This document shows positions 1 through 7,472 of a stretch of 11,471 nt of DNA, in pieces. Positions within the stretch are counted from its first letter, which is position 1; every line of letters begins with the position of its first letter. The notes below the pieces were generated by a model, which was not told where the DNA came from, ran no database searches, and saw only the letters and a program-made list of their open reading frames with translations. Source of the DNA: CAZJQD01 sp964548165 [NCBI: uncultured bacterium] (GTDB lineage Bacteria > UBA8481). Both the position numbers and the translations under genes were made by a program. The stretch covers positions 106,720 through 118,190 of the forward strand of contig CAZJQD010000003.1 of assembly GCA_964548165.1 (NCBI GenBank). The letters run 5' to 3'.

Positions 1-1470
1 CGGAACCGATCCGGCGGCGTGTTCGCGAGCGTCCCGGACATCGAGGATCGTCACGTCCGCGGGCGGACCATCGAGCACTTCCTCCCACCGCACCAGCGGC
101 GAGTCGCCGCGCCGCGCATTCGCGGCGATCATGCCGGCAACATTGACGGGATCCTTCGCCGCCCCGTACTGCGGCGCGTAGCAGAGCTCGGCCTCCGCCA
201 GGTCCTCGACCGTGGCGCCCGCCTGGATCGCCATCGCGATGACGTCGATGCGCTTCTCCACGCCCTCCTCGCCCACGGCCTGGGCTCCCAGGATCCGCCC
301 GGTCTCCGGCGCAAAGAGCAGTTTCATCGTCAGGGGGCGTGCGCCCGGGAAGTACCCGGCATGGTGGCCGGGATGGAGATAGACCCGCTCGTACGGGAGC
401 CCCGCGCGCTTGAGAACCTTCTCCGAAGCCCCCGTGCAGGCGGCGGTCATCGCGAAGACGCCGCAGACCGCGGTGCCCTGGACACCCCGAAACGCGCTCC
501 TGCGGCCGCAGATGACCTCGGCGGCCACCCTCCCCTGCCGGTTCGCGGGGCCCGCCAGGGGCATGACGCCCCAGGCGCCCGTGACGACATCGCGCGTCTC
601 GACGGCATCGCCCACGGCCCAGATATGCGGATCGTTCGTCTGCATGCGCTCGTCGACCCGGATGCCGCCGCGTTCGCCGAGCGCGATGCCGGCGGCGGTG
701 GCCAGGCGCGTCTCGGGTCGGACGCCGATCGCGAGGACGACGATGTCGGCGGGAATCCGCGCTCCCGATGCGGTCGTCACGACGATCTTCCCGTCCGCGG
801 CCTCGAAGCCGGCGACGGCATCGCCCAACTTGAGCTCGACCCCGTGCTCGGCGAGGTGATCGTGCAGGGGCTCGGCCATCTCCGCGTCGAACGGGGGCAT
901 CACCTGGGGCACCGCCTCCACGATGGTCACGGAGATCCCTCGCTTCACGAGGTTCTCGGTCATCTCGAGCCCGATGAAGCCGCCACCGATGACGACGGCG
1001 GTCCCGACGTTATGCTCGTCGATCCACGCGCGAATCCGGCGGCTGTCGGGGATGGTTCTTAGCGAGAAGATACCGGGGAGGTCGATGCCCGGGAGCGGGG
1101 GCCGAATCGGCGCGGCGCCGGGAGAAAGCACCAGGGCATCATAGGTCTCCTCATACTCGCGGCCGGTCTTGAGTTCTCGCACGTGGATGCGGCGCGCATC
1201 CCGGTCGATCCGCGTTACCTCGCTCTCGAGCCGCACCTCGATGTTGAAGCGATCGCGGAAGAGCTCGGGCGTCGCGACCAGGAGATGCTTCTCCTCCTTG
1301 ATGACGTTGCCGACAAAATAGGGCAGGCCGCAGTTCGCGAATGAGACGAAGGGACCTCGATCGAAGATGATGATCTCCGCGTCTTCATCGAGCCGCCGGG
1401 AGCGCGCCGCCGCCGACGCCCCGCCGGCCACCCCGCCAATCACCACGATCTTTTTGCGCTGAGTCGTCAT
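1..1470 (-). CDS. CoA-disulfide reductase/NADH oxidase-type flavoprotein with C-terminal rhodanese domain (partial)
   Basis: The first 490 residues are visible; the 3' end lies beyond the left edge. It is a pyridine nucleotide-disulfide oxidoreductase: FAD-binding VIGGVAGG at residues 10-17, single-cysteine redox motif SFANCGLPY at 43-51 (Cys47), NAD(P)H-binding VIGGGFIG at 160-167, second FAD motif AVGDA near 285-289, and a dimerisation domain from about 335. The SFxxCGxPY motif is diagnostic of CoA-disulfide reductase, NADH oxidase and NADH peroxidase relatives, which use one cysteine instead of a CxxxxC pair. From about residue 455 a rhodanese domain begins (ILDVRDAREH at 475-484), as in CoADR-RHD fusions that handle CoA persulfide or polysulfide. 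The rhodanese catalytic cysteine would be outside the window. The ATG is the only sensible start, seven codons before the FAD strand, with GAGG at 1478-1481 as a possible ribosome site. A candidate sigma-54 promoter lies directly upstream. The cytoplasmic role is probably thiol/persulfide redox control; the exact substrate is not resolved. Confidence 0.9.
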   Translation of the reverse strand, partial: MTTQRKKIVVIGGVAGGASAAARSRRLDEDAEIIIFDRGPFVSFANCGLPYFVGNVIKEEKHLLVATPELFRDRFNIEVRLESEVTRIDRDARRIHVRELKTGREYEETYDALVLSPGAAPIRPPLPGIDLPGIFSLRTIPDSRRIRAWIDEHNVGTAVVIGGGFIGLEMTENLVKRGISVTIVEAVPQVMPPFDAEMAEPLHDHLAEHGVELKLGDAVAGFEAADGKIVVTTASGARIPADIVVLAIGVRPETRLATAAGIALGERGGIRVDERMQTNDPHIWAVGDAVETRDVVTGAWGVMPLAGPANRQGRVAAEVICGRRSAFRGVQGTAVCGVFAMTAACTGASEKVLKRAGLPYERVYLHPGHHAGYFPGARPLTMKLLFAPETGRILGAQAVGEEGVEKRIDVIAMAIQAGATVEDLAEAELCYAPQYGAAKDPVNVAGMIAANARRGDSPLVRWEEVLDGPPADVTILDVRDAREHAAGSVP

Positions 1471-1483
1471 GGCGTATCCTCAA

Positions 1484-1499
1484 AGCAGACGCCGTGCCA
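1484..1499 (-). promoter_or_regulatory. Candidate sigma-54 (-24/-12) promoter for the CoADR-type gene
   Basis: On the minus strand the sequence reads TGGCACGGCGTCTGCT. Against the sigma-54 consensus TGGCAC-N5-TTGCW only one base differs (CTGC for TTGC), and the invariant GG and GC doublets have the required 10-nt spacing. It faces the reductase gene, and the gene immediately upstream encodes a sigma-54 activator. One difficulty: the predicted transcription start (about 12 nt downstream, near 1473) falls just 2-4 nt before the ATG, which would give a leaderless or nearly leaderless mRNA and leave the GAGG at 1478-1481 untranscribed. Confidence 0.55.
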
Positions 1500-1513
1500 G
1501 ATGCAACTCCTTC

Positions 1514-1546
1514 ATTTGCAAATACTGATCCCGTCAATTCAGACGG
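1514..1546. repeat. Palindrome and inverted repeat between the activator and reductase genes
   Basis: Two symmetric elements sit between the activator stop codon and the -24 box. ATTTGCAAAT at 1514-1523 is a perfect 10-bp palindrome. CCGTC (1531-1535) and GACGG (1542-1546) form an inverted repeat around a 6-nt centre. They could be an operator or activator-binding site, or the hairpin could be a weak end-of-gene structure for the activator, though no convincing T-run follows it on the minus strand. Sigma-54 activator sites usually lie 80-200 bp upstream, so these are closer than usual. Confidence 0.35.
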
Positions 1547-1558
1547 TTTCGTCAGGGC

Positions 1559-3055
1559 TTACGACAATTTTGTCGTGCGAACTTTGTCGAGCTTGTAGCG
1601 GAGAACGCGCTCGCTCAGGCCCAGGAGGCGCGCGGCCTCGGCCTTGACGCCTCCAGCCGCAGAGAGGGCGCGTTCGATGTTCTCCCGCTCGATGGCCGCG
1701 ATGTAGGCCTCAAGGTCGCAGGGTAAGGAAAGCGCCTCCGGCAGTTGCGGGCTCGGCCTCTCGTTCTCGGTCGGGACCGGAAGATCGGCAAGCGTCAGGG
1801 TCTCGCCGGCCGCCAGCGCCACCGCGTACTCCACCTGGTTCTCCAGCTCGCGCACGTTCCCCGGCCAGTCACGGCGCATCAGCTCGCGGAGCACCTCGGG
1901 TTCCGCGCCCGTGATCCGACGATGAGCCCGATCCGCGTGGATGCGGAGGAAATGCGCGACCAACTGCGGGATGTCGACCTTGTGTTCGCGTAGCGGCGGC
2001 ACCCGGAGCTCGATCACGCGAAGCCGGAAGTACAGGTCCTCGCGGAATCGTCCCGCGGCCACTTCCGCCTTGAGGTCGCGATTCGTCGCCGTGATCACGC
2101 GGACGTCCGCGTTGCGCACACGCACCTCGCCCAGCCGCTCGAACTGCCGTTGCTGAAGAACACGCAGCATCTTGGCCTGGGCCGCGAGGGGCATCTCGCC
2201 GATCTCGTCCAGGAAGAGCGTGCCGCCGTCCGCGGCCTCGAACCGCCCGACGCGGTCCCGTACGGCGCCCGTAAACGATCCGCGCGCGTGCCCGAAGAGC
2301 TCGCTCTCGAAGAGCTCCGTCGGCACGGCCGCGCAATTGAGAGAAAGAAACGGGCGGCCGGCGCGCGGCGAGGCGTAATGGATCGCGGCCGCGACAAGCT
2401 CCTTTCCGGTGCCGCTCTCGCCGGTCACGAAGACCGTCGACGGGGTCGGCGCGATCCGCTCGATGAGCGCATAGAGCACGTTCATCGGGCGCGAGGACCC
2501 CACGAGGCCGAAGAACGAGTCCCTGGGCCTGAGCTCGTCGCGCAACGCCTCGAGCTCGGCCTGCTGCCTGCGCGCCGCCGCGACATCGACGAAGCTGATG
2601 ACGGCCCAGGGACGGCGATCCGGTCCGCCCGAGGCTGCTTCCAACCGGGAGGGAGGAGGCTCGAACCAGCGCACCGAACGAATGACGTCGGTGACGGTGC
2701 CGTCGCCCTTCAGGAGCGCACAGGAGACGTCGCCGCCCTCCGGAGGAAGCGCGCTCGAAGCCACGGCGCACGAGGCCGGCTCCTGCTCGTAATCGTCCGG
2801 CAGAAGGGCCGCGCAGGTCAGCCCCATCACGCTCGCGCGCGGGCGCCCCGCGATCCGTTCGGCCGCCGGGTTCCAATAGACGATCCGGCCGTCGGCATCG
2901 AGCACGGCGACCCCCGCGGCCATCGATTCGCAGAGCGACCGAAAGAGTTCCGCGCCCAGGATCTCGGGAACGGGCGCCACGGCTTCTCCGGAGGACGCGT
3001 CCACCGCCGAGCCGCGCGCGGCCGGGAAGGATCCCGCAGGCGGTTCGCCTTTCAC
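1559..3055 (-). CDS. PAS-domain sigma-54-dependent transcriptional activator (NtrC/NifA type)
   Basis: This is a bacterial enhancer-binding protein that uses ATP hydrolysis to open sigma-54 promoters. With the start chosen here it has 498 residues. The order is: PAS sensor domain at about 35-155 ([18 protein letters not shown]), short coiled linker at 160-178, AAA+ domain with Walker A GESGTGKE (212-219), sigma-54 contact loop GSFTGA (259-264, Ser for the usual Ala), Walker B TLFLDE (279-284), sensor I ATNRD (323-327) and FREDLYFRL with candidate arginine fingers (337-345), then a Fis-type helix-turn-helix at about 458-492. There is no receiver domain, so it is probably controlled by a ligand or redox state through PAS rather than by phosphorylation. 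The start is uncertain: the frame stays open upstream to 3232, but that part overlaps murI. I prefer GTG at 3055, 13 bp after the murI stop; no good Shine-Dalgarno is seen. Its position suggests it regulates the downstream reductase gene. Confidence 0.9.
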   Translation of the reverse strand: MKGEPPAGSFPAARGSAVDASSGEAVAPVPEILGAELFRSLCESMAAGVAVLDADGRIVYWNPAAERIAGRPRASVMGLTCAALLPDDYEQEPASCAVASSALPPEGGDVSCALLKGDGTVTDVIRSVRWFEPPPSRLEAASGGPDRRPWAVISFVDVAAARRQQAELEALRDELRPRDSFFGLVGSSRPMNVLYALIERIAPTPSTVFVTGESGTGKELVAAAIHYASPRAGRPFLSLNCAAVPTELFESELFGHARGSFTGAVRDRVGRFEAADGGTLFLDEIGEMPLAAQAKMLRVLQQRQFERLGEVRVRNADVRVITATNRDLKAEVAAGRFREDLYFRLRVIELRVPPLREHKVDIPQLVAHFLRIHADRAHRRITGAEPEVLRELMRRDWPGNVRELENQVEYAVALAAGETLTLADLPVPTENERPSPQLPEALSLPCDLEAYIAAIERENIERALSAAGGVKAEAARLLGLSERVLRYKLDKVRTTKLS

Positions 3056-3068
3056 GAGTATCGCGCGC

Positions 3069-3950
3069 TCAGGCAGGAGTAGCGGCCGCGTCGATCGCGG
3101 CGCGAGCCTGCGCGAGATCGTCGAGCGGAAGCAGTTGCACGTGGCGCAATTCGCCGCCCAGGAATCGCGAGGCCTGCCGCTTGAAGCCGTCAGGGTTGTC
3201 CGTGCAGAAGAAGCGGCGTCTGGCCGACGCATCGGCGAGGAGAGGCAGGTCGTCGGGGCGCTTCAGCCCCGTCTCGCGGAGCAGGGCCTCGAGCGCGGCG
3301 GCCGTGGCGCGCGCGGAGTCGATGACCGAAACATCCGCGCCGACATGGCTCCTGATCGCGGCGTCGAGGAGCGGGTAGTGCGTGCACCCCAAAACGAGCG
3401 TGTCGATCTGCTTCTCGAGGAGGGGCGTGATGTAGCGTTCCAGGGCGAGACGCGTGAACGCGTCGTCGAGATGACCTTCCTCGACCAGCGGCACAAGAAG
3501 TGGCGCGGCGGCGGCGAAGACACGCGCGTCCCGGCGAATGGCGAGGATCGCGTTCTGGTAGGCTTCCGAGGCGACGGTCCCGCGGGTCCCGATCACGCCG
3601 ATGCGCCCGGACCGCGATCCGCGCGCCGCCTCCTGGGCGCCGGGCCCGACGACTCCGAGGACGGGCACCGGGAGCGTGGCCGATAGAGAGGAGAGCCCGT
3701 ACGAGGATGCCGTGTTGCAGGCGATGACCACGGCCTTGACGCCAAGACCCACGAGGTAGGCGCCGATCTCGAGCGAGAACTCGCGGACGGCCGCGGGACT
3801 CTTGGGGCCGTAGGGAATGCGCGCGGTATCGCCGATGTAGACGATCGACTCCGCCGGCAACAGCTCGGCCACGGCCCGCACGACCGTGAGCCCGCCAAGG
3901 CCGGAATCGAAGATACCGACGGGAGAGGACGCAGTCGAATTGGGGCTCAC
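3069..3950 (-). CDS. murI: Glutamate racemase
   Basis: MurI (EC 5.1.1.3) interconverts L- and D-glutamate in the cytoplasm and supplies D-Glu for peptidoglycan stem peptides. At 293 residues it is of slightly generous normal length. Hallmarks are GIFDSGLGGLTVVRAV at about 12-27 with the catalytic-site Asp, the strand YIGDTARIPYGPKS at 38-51, and the two catalytic cysteines in ACNTAS (Cys78) and LGCTHYP (Cys189). The start is GTG at 3950, giving a short ten-residue lead before the first strand; no in-frame alternative fits better, and the Shine-Dalgarno is weak. It follows rarA by 51 bp on the same strand and precedes the activator gene by 13 bp, so it is probably in the dnaB-rarA-murI transcription unit. 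Confidence 0.96.
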   Translation of the reverse strand: MSPNSTASSPVGIFDSGLGGLTVVRAVAELLPAESIVYIGDTARIPYGPKSPAAVREFSLEIGAYLVGLGVKAVVIACNTASSYGLSSLSATLPVPVLGVVGPGAQEAARGSRSGRIGVIGTRGTVASEAYQNAILAIRRDARVFAAAAPLLVPLVEEGHLDDAFTRLALERYITPLLEKQIDTLVLGCTHYPLLDAAIRSHVGADVSVIDSARATAAALEALLRETGLKRPDDLPLLADASARRRFFCTDNPDGFKRQASRFLGGELRHVQLLPLDDLAQARAAIDAAATPA

Positions 3951-4001
3951 CGGTTCACCACGAGCGCATTATCCGCCGAACCGACGGCGATTTCCACGGT
4001 T

Positions 4002-5345
4002 CTACGTCCGGGGCCAGGAACCCCACCACGCCTTGAGCCGATCCCGGATCTTCTTCTCCTCGCCATGCTCGGTCGGTTCGTAGAAGGATCGCTTCTCCGA
4101 GAGATACTCCTGCTTCACGAACCCGCCGCAGTCGTGGGGATAACGATAGCCTTCGCCGCGGCCCAGCCGTTCCGCGTCGCGGTAGCCGGTGCCCCGGAGA
4201 TGATTGGGGACGGCGAGGAGCTTCCCCGCTCTCACGTCGGCGAGCGCGGCGTCGATGGCCTTGTAGGACGCGTTCGACTTGGGGGCGCTGGCGAGGTAGG
4301 CGGCGGCCTGCCCCAGGATGATCCGGGCCTCCGGCATGCCGACGAACTCCAGGGCCTGGGCTGCGGCCACGGCCACGACGAGCGCCCTCGGATCGGCGTT
4401 GCCCACATCTTCGCTGGCGAAGATCGTCATCCGTCGCGCCAGGAACCGCGGATCGTCACCGCCCTCGATGAGCCGCGCGAGGTAATAGATCGCCGCGTCG
4501 GGATCGCTCCCGCGCAGGGACTTGATGAACGCGCTCGCACAGTCGTAGTGCGCGTCCTCAGCGCGATCGTGAGCGATGACCTTGCGCCCGGTCGCGGCCT
4601 CGACATCGGCCACGCCGATCGTGGACTCCATCGGCGCGCCCGCCGCCGCGGCCTCCAATGCATTGAGCGCCCGGCGCGCGTCGCCGGACGCCAGCCGCAC
4701 GATCGCCGCGGCCGCCTCGGGGGAGAGCGTGAGCTTCGCGGCGCCGAGCCCCCGCTCCTTGTCCTCGAGCGCGCGCGTGAGAAGACCCACGACCGCCGCG
4801 TCGTCCAGCGGCTGGAACTCCAGGAAGATCGATCGCGAGGCGAGGGCGGTGGTGACATACGCGGACGGGTTGTGCGTCGTCGCTCCCATGAGGATAAGCC
4901 AGCCGTTCTCGACATCGGGCAGGAGCGCGTCCTGCTGGGCCTTGTTGAAGCGGTGGATCTCGTCGATGAAGAGGAGCGTGCGGCGGGAGTGGAACTTCAG
5001 CCGGTCGCGAGCCTCCTCGGCCACGCGCCGCACATCGGCCACACCGCTCGTGACGGCATTCAGGCCCGTGAACTCCGCGTCGAAGCGTTCCGCCAGGAGA
5101 TGCGCGAGCGCGGTCTTGCCGCAGCCGGGCGGGCCGAAGAGGATGATCGACGCGAGGTGGCCGGTCTCGAGAAGTCGCGTCACGGGGCGGCCGGGCCCGG
5201 TCAGGTGCTCCTGCCCCGCGAACTCGTCGATCGTGCGCGGCCGCATGCGACGCGCAAGGGGTCCCCCGTCCGCGACGGGTTCACGTCCCGCCAGCGACGA
5301 ATCGAAGAGCCCGGGCCCCGAGCCTCCTCCGGCGCGAGCGGCCAT
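4002..5345 (-). CDS. rarA: Replication-associated recombination protein A (MgsA/RarA AAA+ ATPase)
   Basis: RarA is a clamp-loader-like AAA+ ATPase acting at stalled replication forks, related to eukaryotic WRNIP1 and Mgs1. The 447-residue protein is full length. It shows an N-terminal MRPRTIDEFAGQEHL segment (34-48), Walker A GPPGCGKT (71-78), Walker B LLFIDEIH (124-131), GATTHNPS (sensor I region, about 154-161), and the family-specific C-terminus with GYRYPHDCGGFVKQEYL. Its ATG at 5345 lies 3 bp after the dnaB stop codon, so translation is probably coupled to dnaB. Pairing with the replicative helicase gene fits its role at forks, since RarA is known to work with SSB and replisome parts. 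Confidence 0.96.
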   Translation of the reverse strand: MAARAGGGSGPGLFDSSLAGREPVADGGPLARRMRPRTIDEFAGQEHLTGPGRPVTRLLETGHLASIILFGPPGCGKTALAHLLAERFDAEFTGLNAVTSGVADVRRVAEEARDRLKFHSRRTLLFIDEIHRFNKAQQDALLPDVENGWLILMGATTHNPSAYVTTALASRSIFLEFQPLDDAAVVGLLTRALEDKERGLGAAKLTLSPEAAAAIVRLASGDARRALNALEAAAAGAPMESTIGVADVEAATGRKVIAHDRAEDAHYDCASAFIKSLRGSDPDAAIYYLARLIEGGDDPRFLARRMTIFASEDVGNADPRALVVAVAAAQALEFVGMPEARIILGQAAAYLASAPKSNASYKAIDAALADVRAGKLLAVPNHLRGTGYRDAERLGRGEGYRYPHDCGGFVKQEYLSEKRSFYEPTEHGEEKKIRDRLKAWWGSWPRT

Positions 5346-5348
5346 AGG

Positions 5349-6716
5349 TCAGCCGACGACCGCGGTGTCGGGCCCCTCGCCGCCGAAATCGGCTTCGCGA
5401 GCCGCGTTCTCGAACCTCATCAGGGCGGGGATGAAGACGAGATCAATCTTCCCGGTCTCTCCGTTGCGGTGCTTCTGCACCAGGAGCTCGGCCGCGCCGC
5501 CGTCGCCGGAGCCTCCGGTTCCCGCGTAGTCCTCGCGGTGAATGAAGGCGACGAGGTCGGCGTCCTGCTCGATGGCGCCCGAGTCCCGGAGATCCGAGAG
5601 CTGGGGGCGATGGTCGGCGCGCTGGGCAGGGGCGCGCGAGAGCTGCGAGAGAACCAGCAGCGGCACGTCGAGCTCGCGGGCGACGGCCTTGAGGTTGCGC
5701 GAGATCTCGGAGACCTCCTGAACGCGGTTGTCGAACCGCCGGTTCCCGCTCATCAGTTGCAGGTAATCGACGCAGACGAGCCCCAGGGGGCCGTGGCGCG
5801 CGACGAGGCGCCGGCACCGCGAGCGGCACTCCAGGGGGGTCAGCGACGAGGAGTCGTCGATGAAGAGCTTGGCGTGCTCGAGCTTGTTCGCCGCGTAGCC
5901 GAGCTGTTCGTACTCGTCCGCGGTCAGGCGCCCGGTCTGGATCCGCTTGAACGAGACGCGCGCGAGGGCGGCGAGAAGTCGCATCACGACGGATCGCTGG
6001 GGCATCTCCATCGAGAAGAAGACGACGGGCTGCTTCGCCTCGATGGCCACGGCCTCCATCATGTTCATCGCCAGAGTCGATTTCCCCATGGAGGGGCGGC
6101 CCGCGAGGATGAAGAGGTCGCTCTTCTGGAAGCCGTTGGTCTTGTCGTCGAGATCGAGGAAGCCCGTGGTGACGCCGGTCAGCTTCCCCTTCATCTGCCG
6201 GAGCGTGTCGATGTGGTTGAAGGTCTCGTCCAGGAGATCGCTGACGCCCTTGGGCTCGCGGTTGTCCTTCCTCTGAGAGATCTCGAAGATCTCCCGCTCC
6301 GCGCCGTCCACGATCTCGTCGGCGGGCTGGGCGGATCGCAGGACGCTCTGGCGGATCCGCTCGGTGGCCGCGAGGAGCCGCCGGAGGCGAGCCTTCTCGG
6401 AGACGAGGCGGCAGTGAGCCTCGATGTTGGCCGCCGTCCCGGTCTCGGCGGCGAGCTGGCCGAGGGAGGCGAAGCCGCCAACGCGCGTGATCTCGCCGCG
6501 GGTCGTCAGGAGATCGGCGACGGTAACGACGTCGATCGACCGGCCGTCGGCGGAGAGCTGGACCATGGCCTGGTAGATGCTGCGATGGGCCTCGTGGTAG
6601 AAGTCCTCGGCCTTCAGGAGGTCGATGGAGACGTGCACGGATGCGGGGTCGAGGAGGATGGCCCCGAGGATGGCGCGCTCCGCCTCGATCGCGCTGGGAT
6701 GGATGGTCTCGGTCAT
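5349..6716 (-). CDS. dnaB: Replicative DNA helicase DnaB
   Basis: This is the hexameric 5'-3' helicase that unwinds DNA at the fork. The chosen start gives 455 residues, a normal length. The N-terminal domain (about 1-110) begins IEAERAILGAILLDP, followed by a linker helix (about 110-170) and a RecA-like motor domain with Walker A GRPSMGKS (206-213), FFSMEM (233-238), Walker B-region VDYLQLM (316-322), LSQLSR (356-361) and QDADLVAFIHREDY (384-397). The frame is open 24 codons further upstream, but MTETIHPSAIEAERA starting at 6716 matches family starts and the extra residues look non-coding. No intein is present. It is separated from the upstream ribosomal operon by a terminator and so needs its own promoter. 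Confidence 0.97.
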   Translation of the reverse strand: MTETIHPSAIEAERAILGAILLDPASVHVSIDLLKAEDFYHEAHRSIYQAMVQLSADGRSIDVVTVADLLTTRGEITRVGGFASLGQLAAETGTAANIEAHCRLVSEKARLRRLLAATERIRQSVLRSAQPADEIVDGAEREIFEISQRKDNREPKGVSDLLDETFNHIDTLRQMKGKLTGVTTGFLDLDDKTNGFQKSDLFILAGRPSMGKSTLAMNMMEAVAIEAKQPVVFFSMEMPQRSVVMRLLAALARVSFKRIQTGRLTADEYEQLGYAANKLEHAKLFIDDSSSLTPLECRSRCRRLVARHGPLGLVCVDYLQLMSGNRRFDNRVQEVSEISRNLKAVARELDVPLLVLSQLSRAPAQRADHRPQLSDLRDSGAIEQDADLVAFIHREDYAGTGGSGDGGAAELLVQKHRNGETGKIDLVFIPALMRFENAAREADFGGEGPDTAVVG

Positions 6717-6864
6717 GGCGTCAAGTCGGGTTCGAGGATAGGGCGGGGGACGGAAAAATCCAGCGGCAAGAAGCCGAAGATTGCGCACCGGGCAAAGGCG
6801 CGGGACAAGTTGTGGAGATTAGATCGTAACGGAACAGGCCAGTTCAGAAGTCGTGTGATGTTCG

Positions 6865-6870
6865 AGTATA
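6865..6870 (-). promoter_or_regulatory. Possible -10 element for the dnaB-rarA-murI unit
   Basis: The minus strand reads TATACT, five of six matches to the -10 consensus, in an otherwise GC-rich gap. No -35 match is seen at 16-18 bp, so this is a weak call supported mainly by its location between the upstream terminator and dnaB. Confidence 0.25.
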
Positions 6871-6955
6871 AGCGATGGGGGGAGACCGAGGGGGGAGCTG
6901 TTCGCGCGCCCCCATCGGCGACTGGCACGGCTTTGCCGGGACGGTCGTGAATGGT

Positions 6956-6995
6956 AAAACCAAGCCTTCCGGGGCTCGAAGGAACCCCGGAAGGC
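6956..6995 (-). terminator. Rho-independent terminator of the rpsF-ssb-rpsR-rplI operon
   Basis: An 11-bp perfect stem (6964-6974 pairing with 6985-6995, arms GCCTTCCGGGG and CCCCGGAAGGC) encloses a 10-nt loop. On the minus strand it is followed by TTGG then four T (6956-6959). It starts 9 bp after the rplI stop codon, as expected for an operon terminator. Confidence 0.85.
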
Positions 6996-7004
6996 GGGAA
7001 ACGG

Positions 7005-7457
7005 TTACTCGGTCTTTTCCTCGACCACGGTCAGCTTGATCTCGACCGTGACGTCGGTGTGCAGGCGGATCGGAACAACGAATTCACCGAGCGCGCGGAT
7101 CGGTTCGGGCAGGAGCACCTGCTTCTTGGCGATCACGTATCCCTGCTCGGCCAGCATGTCGGAGACATCGCCAACGCCGACGGACCCGTACAGCTTTCCC
7201 TCTTCGCCAACGCGAACCGCGCGCGAGATGGAGACGCCGGCGAGCTTCTCGGCCAGGGACTTGGATTCGGCGAGGATCCGCTCCTTCTCCCGGTCGATCT
7301 TGCCGCGCTGAGCCTCGAGCTGCTTGAGCTGGGCGGGGGTGGCGATGACGGCCTTCGAACGCGGAAAGAGGAAATTGCGGGCGTAGCCGTCCTTCACGTT
7401 GACGACGTCGCCGATGGAACCGAGGTTGTCGACGGCTTCCTGGAGAATGACTTTCAT
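7005..7457 (-). CDS. rplI: 50S ribosomal protein L9
   Basis: L9 (bL9) binds 23S rRNA near the L1 stalk and stretches across to neighbouring ribosomes; it helps fidelity of translation. The 150-residue length is normal. The N-terminal domain MKVILQEAVDNLG..GDVVNVKDGYARNFLFP is a textbook match, followed by the long charged connecting helix (about 40-75) and a complete C-terminal domain starting near KLYGSVG. AAGGAGG at 7468-7474 is a strong Shine-Dalgarno that overlaps the rpsR stop codon; the two genes are 15 bp apart. It is the last gene of the operon and is followed by an intrinsic terminator. Confidence 0.97.
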   Translation of the reverse strand: MKVILQEAVDNLGSIGDVVNVKDGYARNFLFPRSKAVIATPAQLKQLEAQRGKIDREKERILAESKSLAEKLAGVSISRAVRVGEEGKLYGSVGVGDVSDMLAEQGYVIAKKQVLLPEPIRALGEFVVPIRLHTDVTVEIKLTVVEEKTE

Positions 7458-7472
7458 GGGATTCTCTCCTCC

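Larger units (their letters stand above)
6717..7004. other. Intergenic region between rplI and dnaB
   Basis: These 288 bases contain the rplI terminator at the right end and must contain the dnaB promoter. Reading toward dnaB, the best -10-like hexamer is TATACT (6865-6870), preceded by C-rich sequence with no recognisable -35 box; it would give a leader of about 140 nt. A 71-codon open frame overlaps the dnaB start but looks like chance. No RNA gene was recognised. Confidence 0.4.

Noticed and set aside
19-1062. Plus-strand open frames opposite the CoADR-type gene
   Set aside because: The minus strand encodes a clear flavoprotein with all expected motifs; the plus-strand translations are Arg/Gly/Asp-rich with no family resemblance.
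3056-3232. N-terminal extension of the sigma-54 activator into murI
   Set aside because: Those 59 residues are out-of-frame murI sequence and look non-coding; a start at or after 3055 is enough for the whole PAS domain.
3951-4001. Inverted repeat CGGTTC/GAACCG between rarA and murI
   Set aside because: Only 6 bp per arm with a 21-nt loop and no T-run; too weak to call a terminator or operator.
6713-6928. 71-codon open frame (GTG start) overlapping the dnaB ATG by 4 bp, possible leader peptide
   Set aside because: No Shine-Dalgarno and no recognisable protein pattern; the only decent -10 match for dnaB would start transcription inside it.
6923-6937. Second sigma-54-like sequence, TGGCACGGCTTTGCC, on the plus strand
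   Set aside because: The GG-GC spacing is one base too short for sigma-54, and it points only toward a convergent terminator and rplI, with no gene to drive.
4065-6950. Very long plus-strand open frame (about 960 codons) opposite rarA and dnaB
   Set aside because: It is antisense to two well-recognised genes; GC-rich coding DNA with G/C third positions often leaves the opposite strand open. Its translation is low-complexity and resembles no family.
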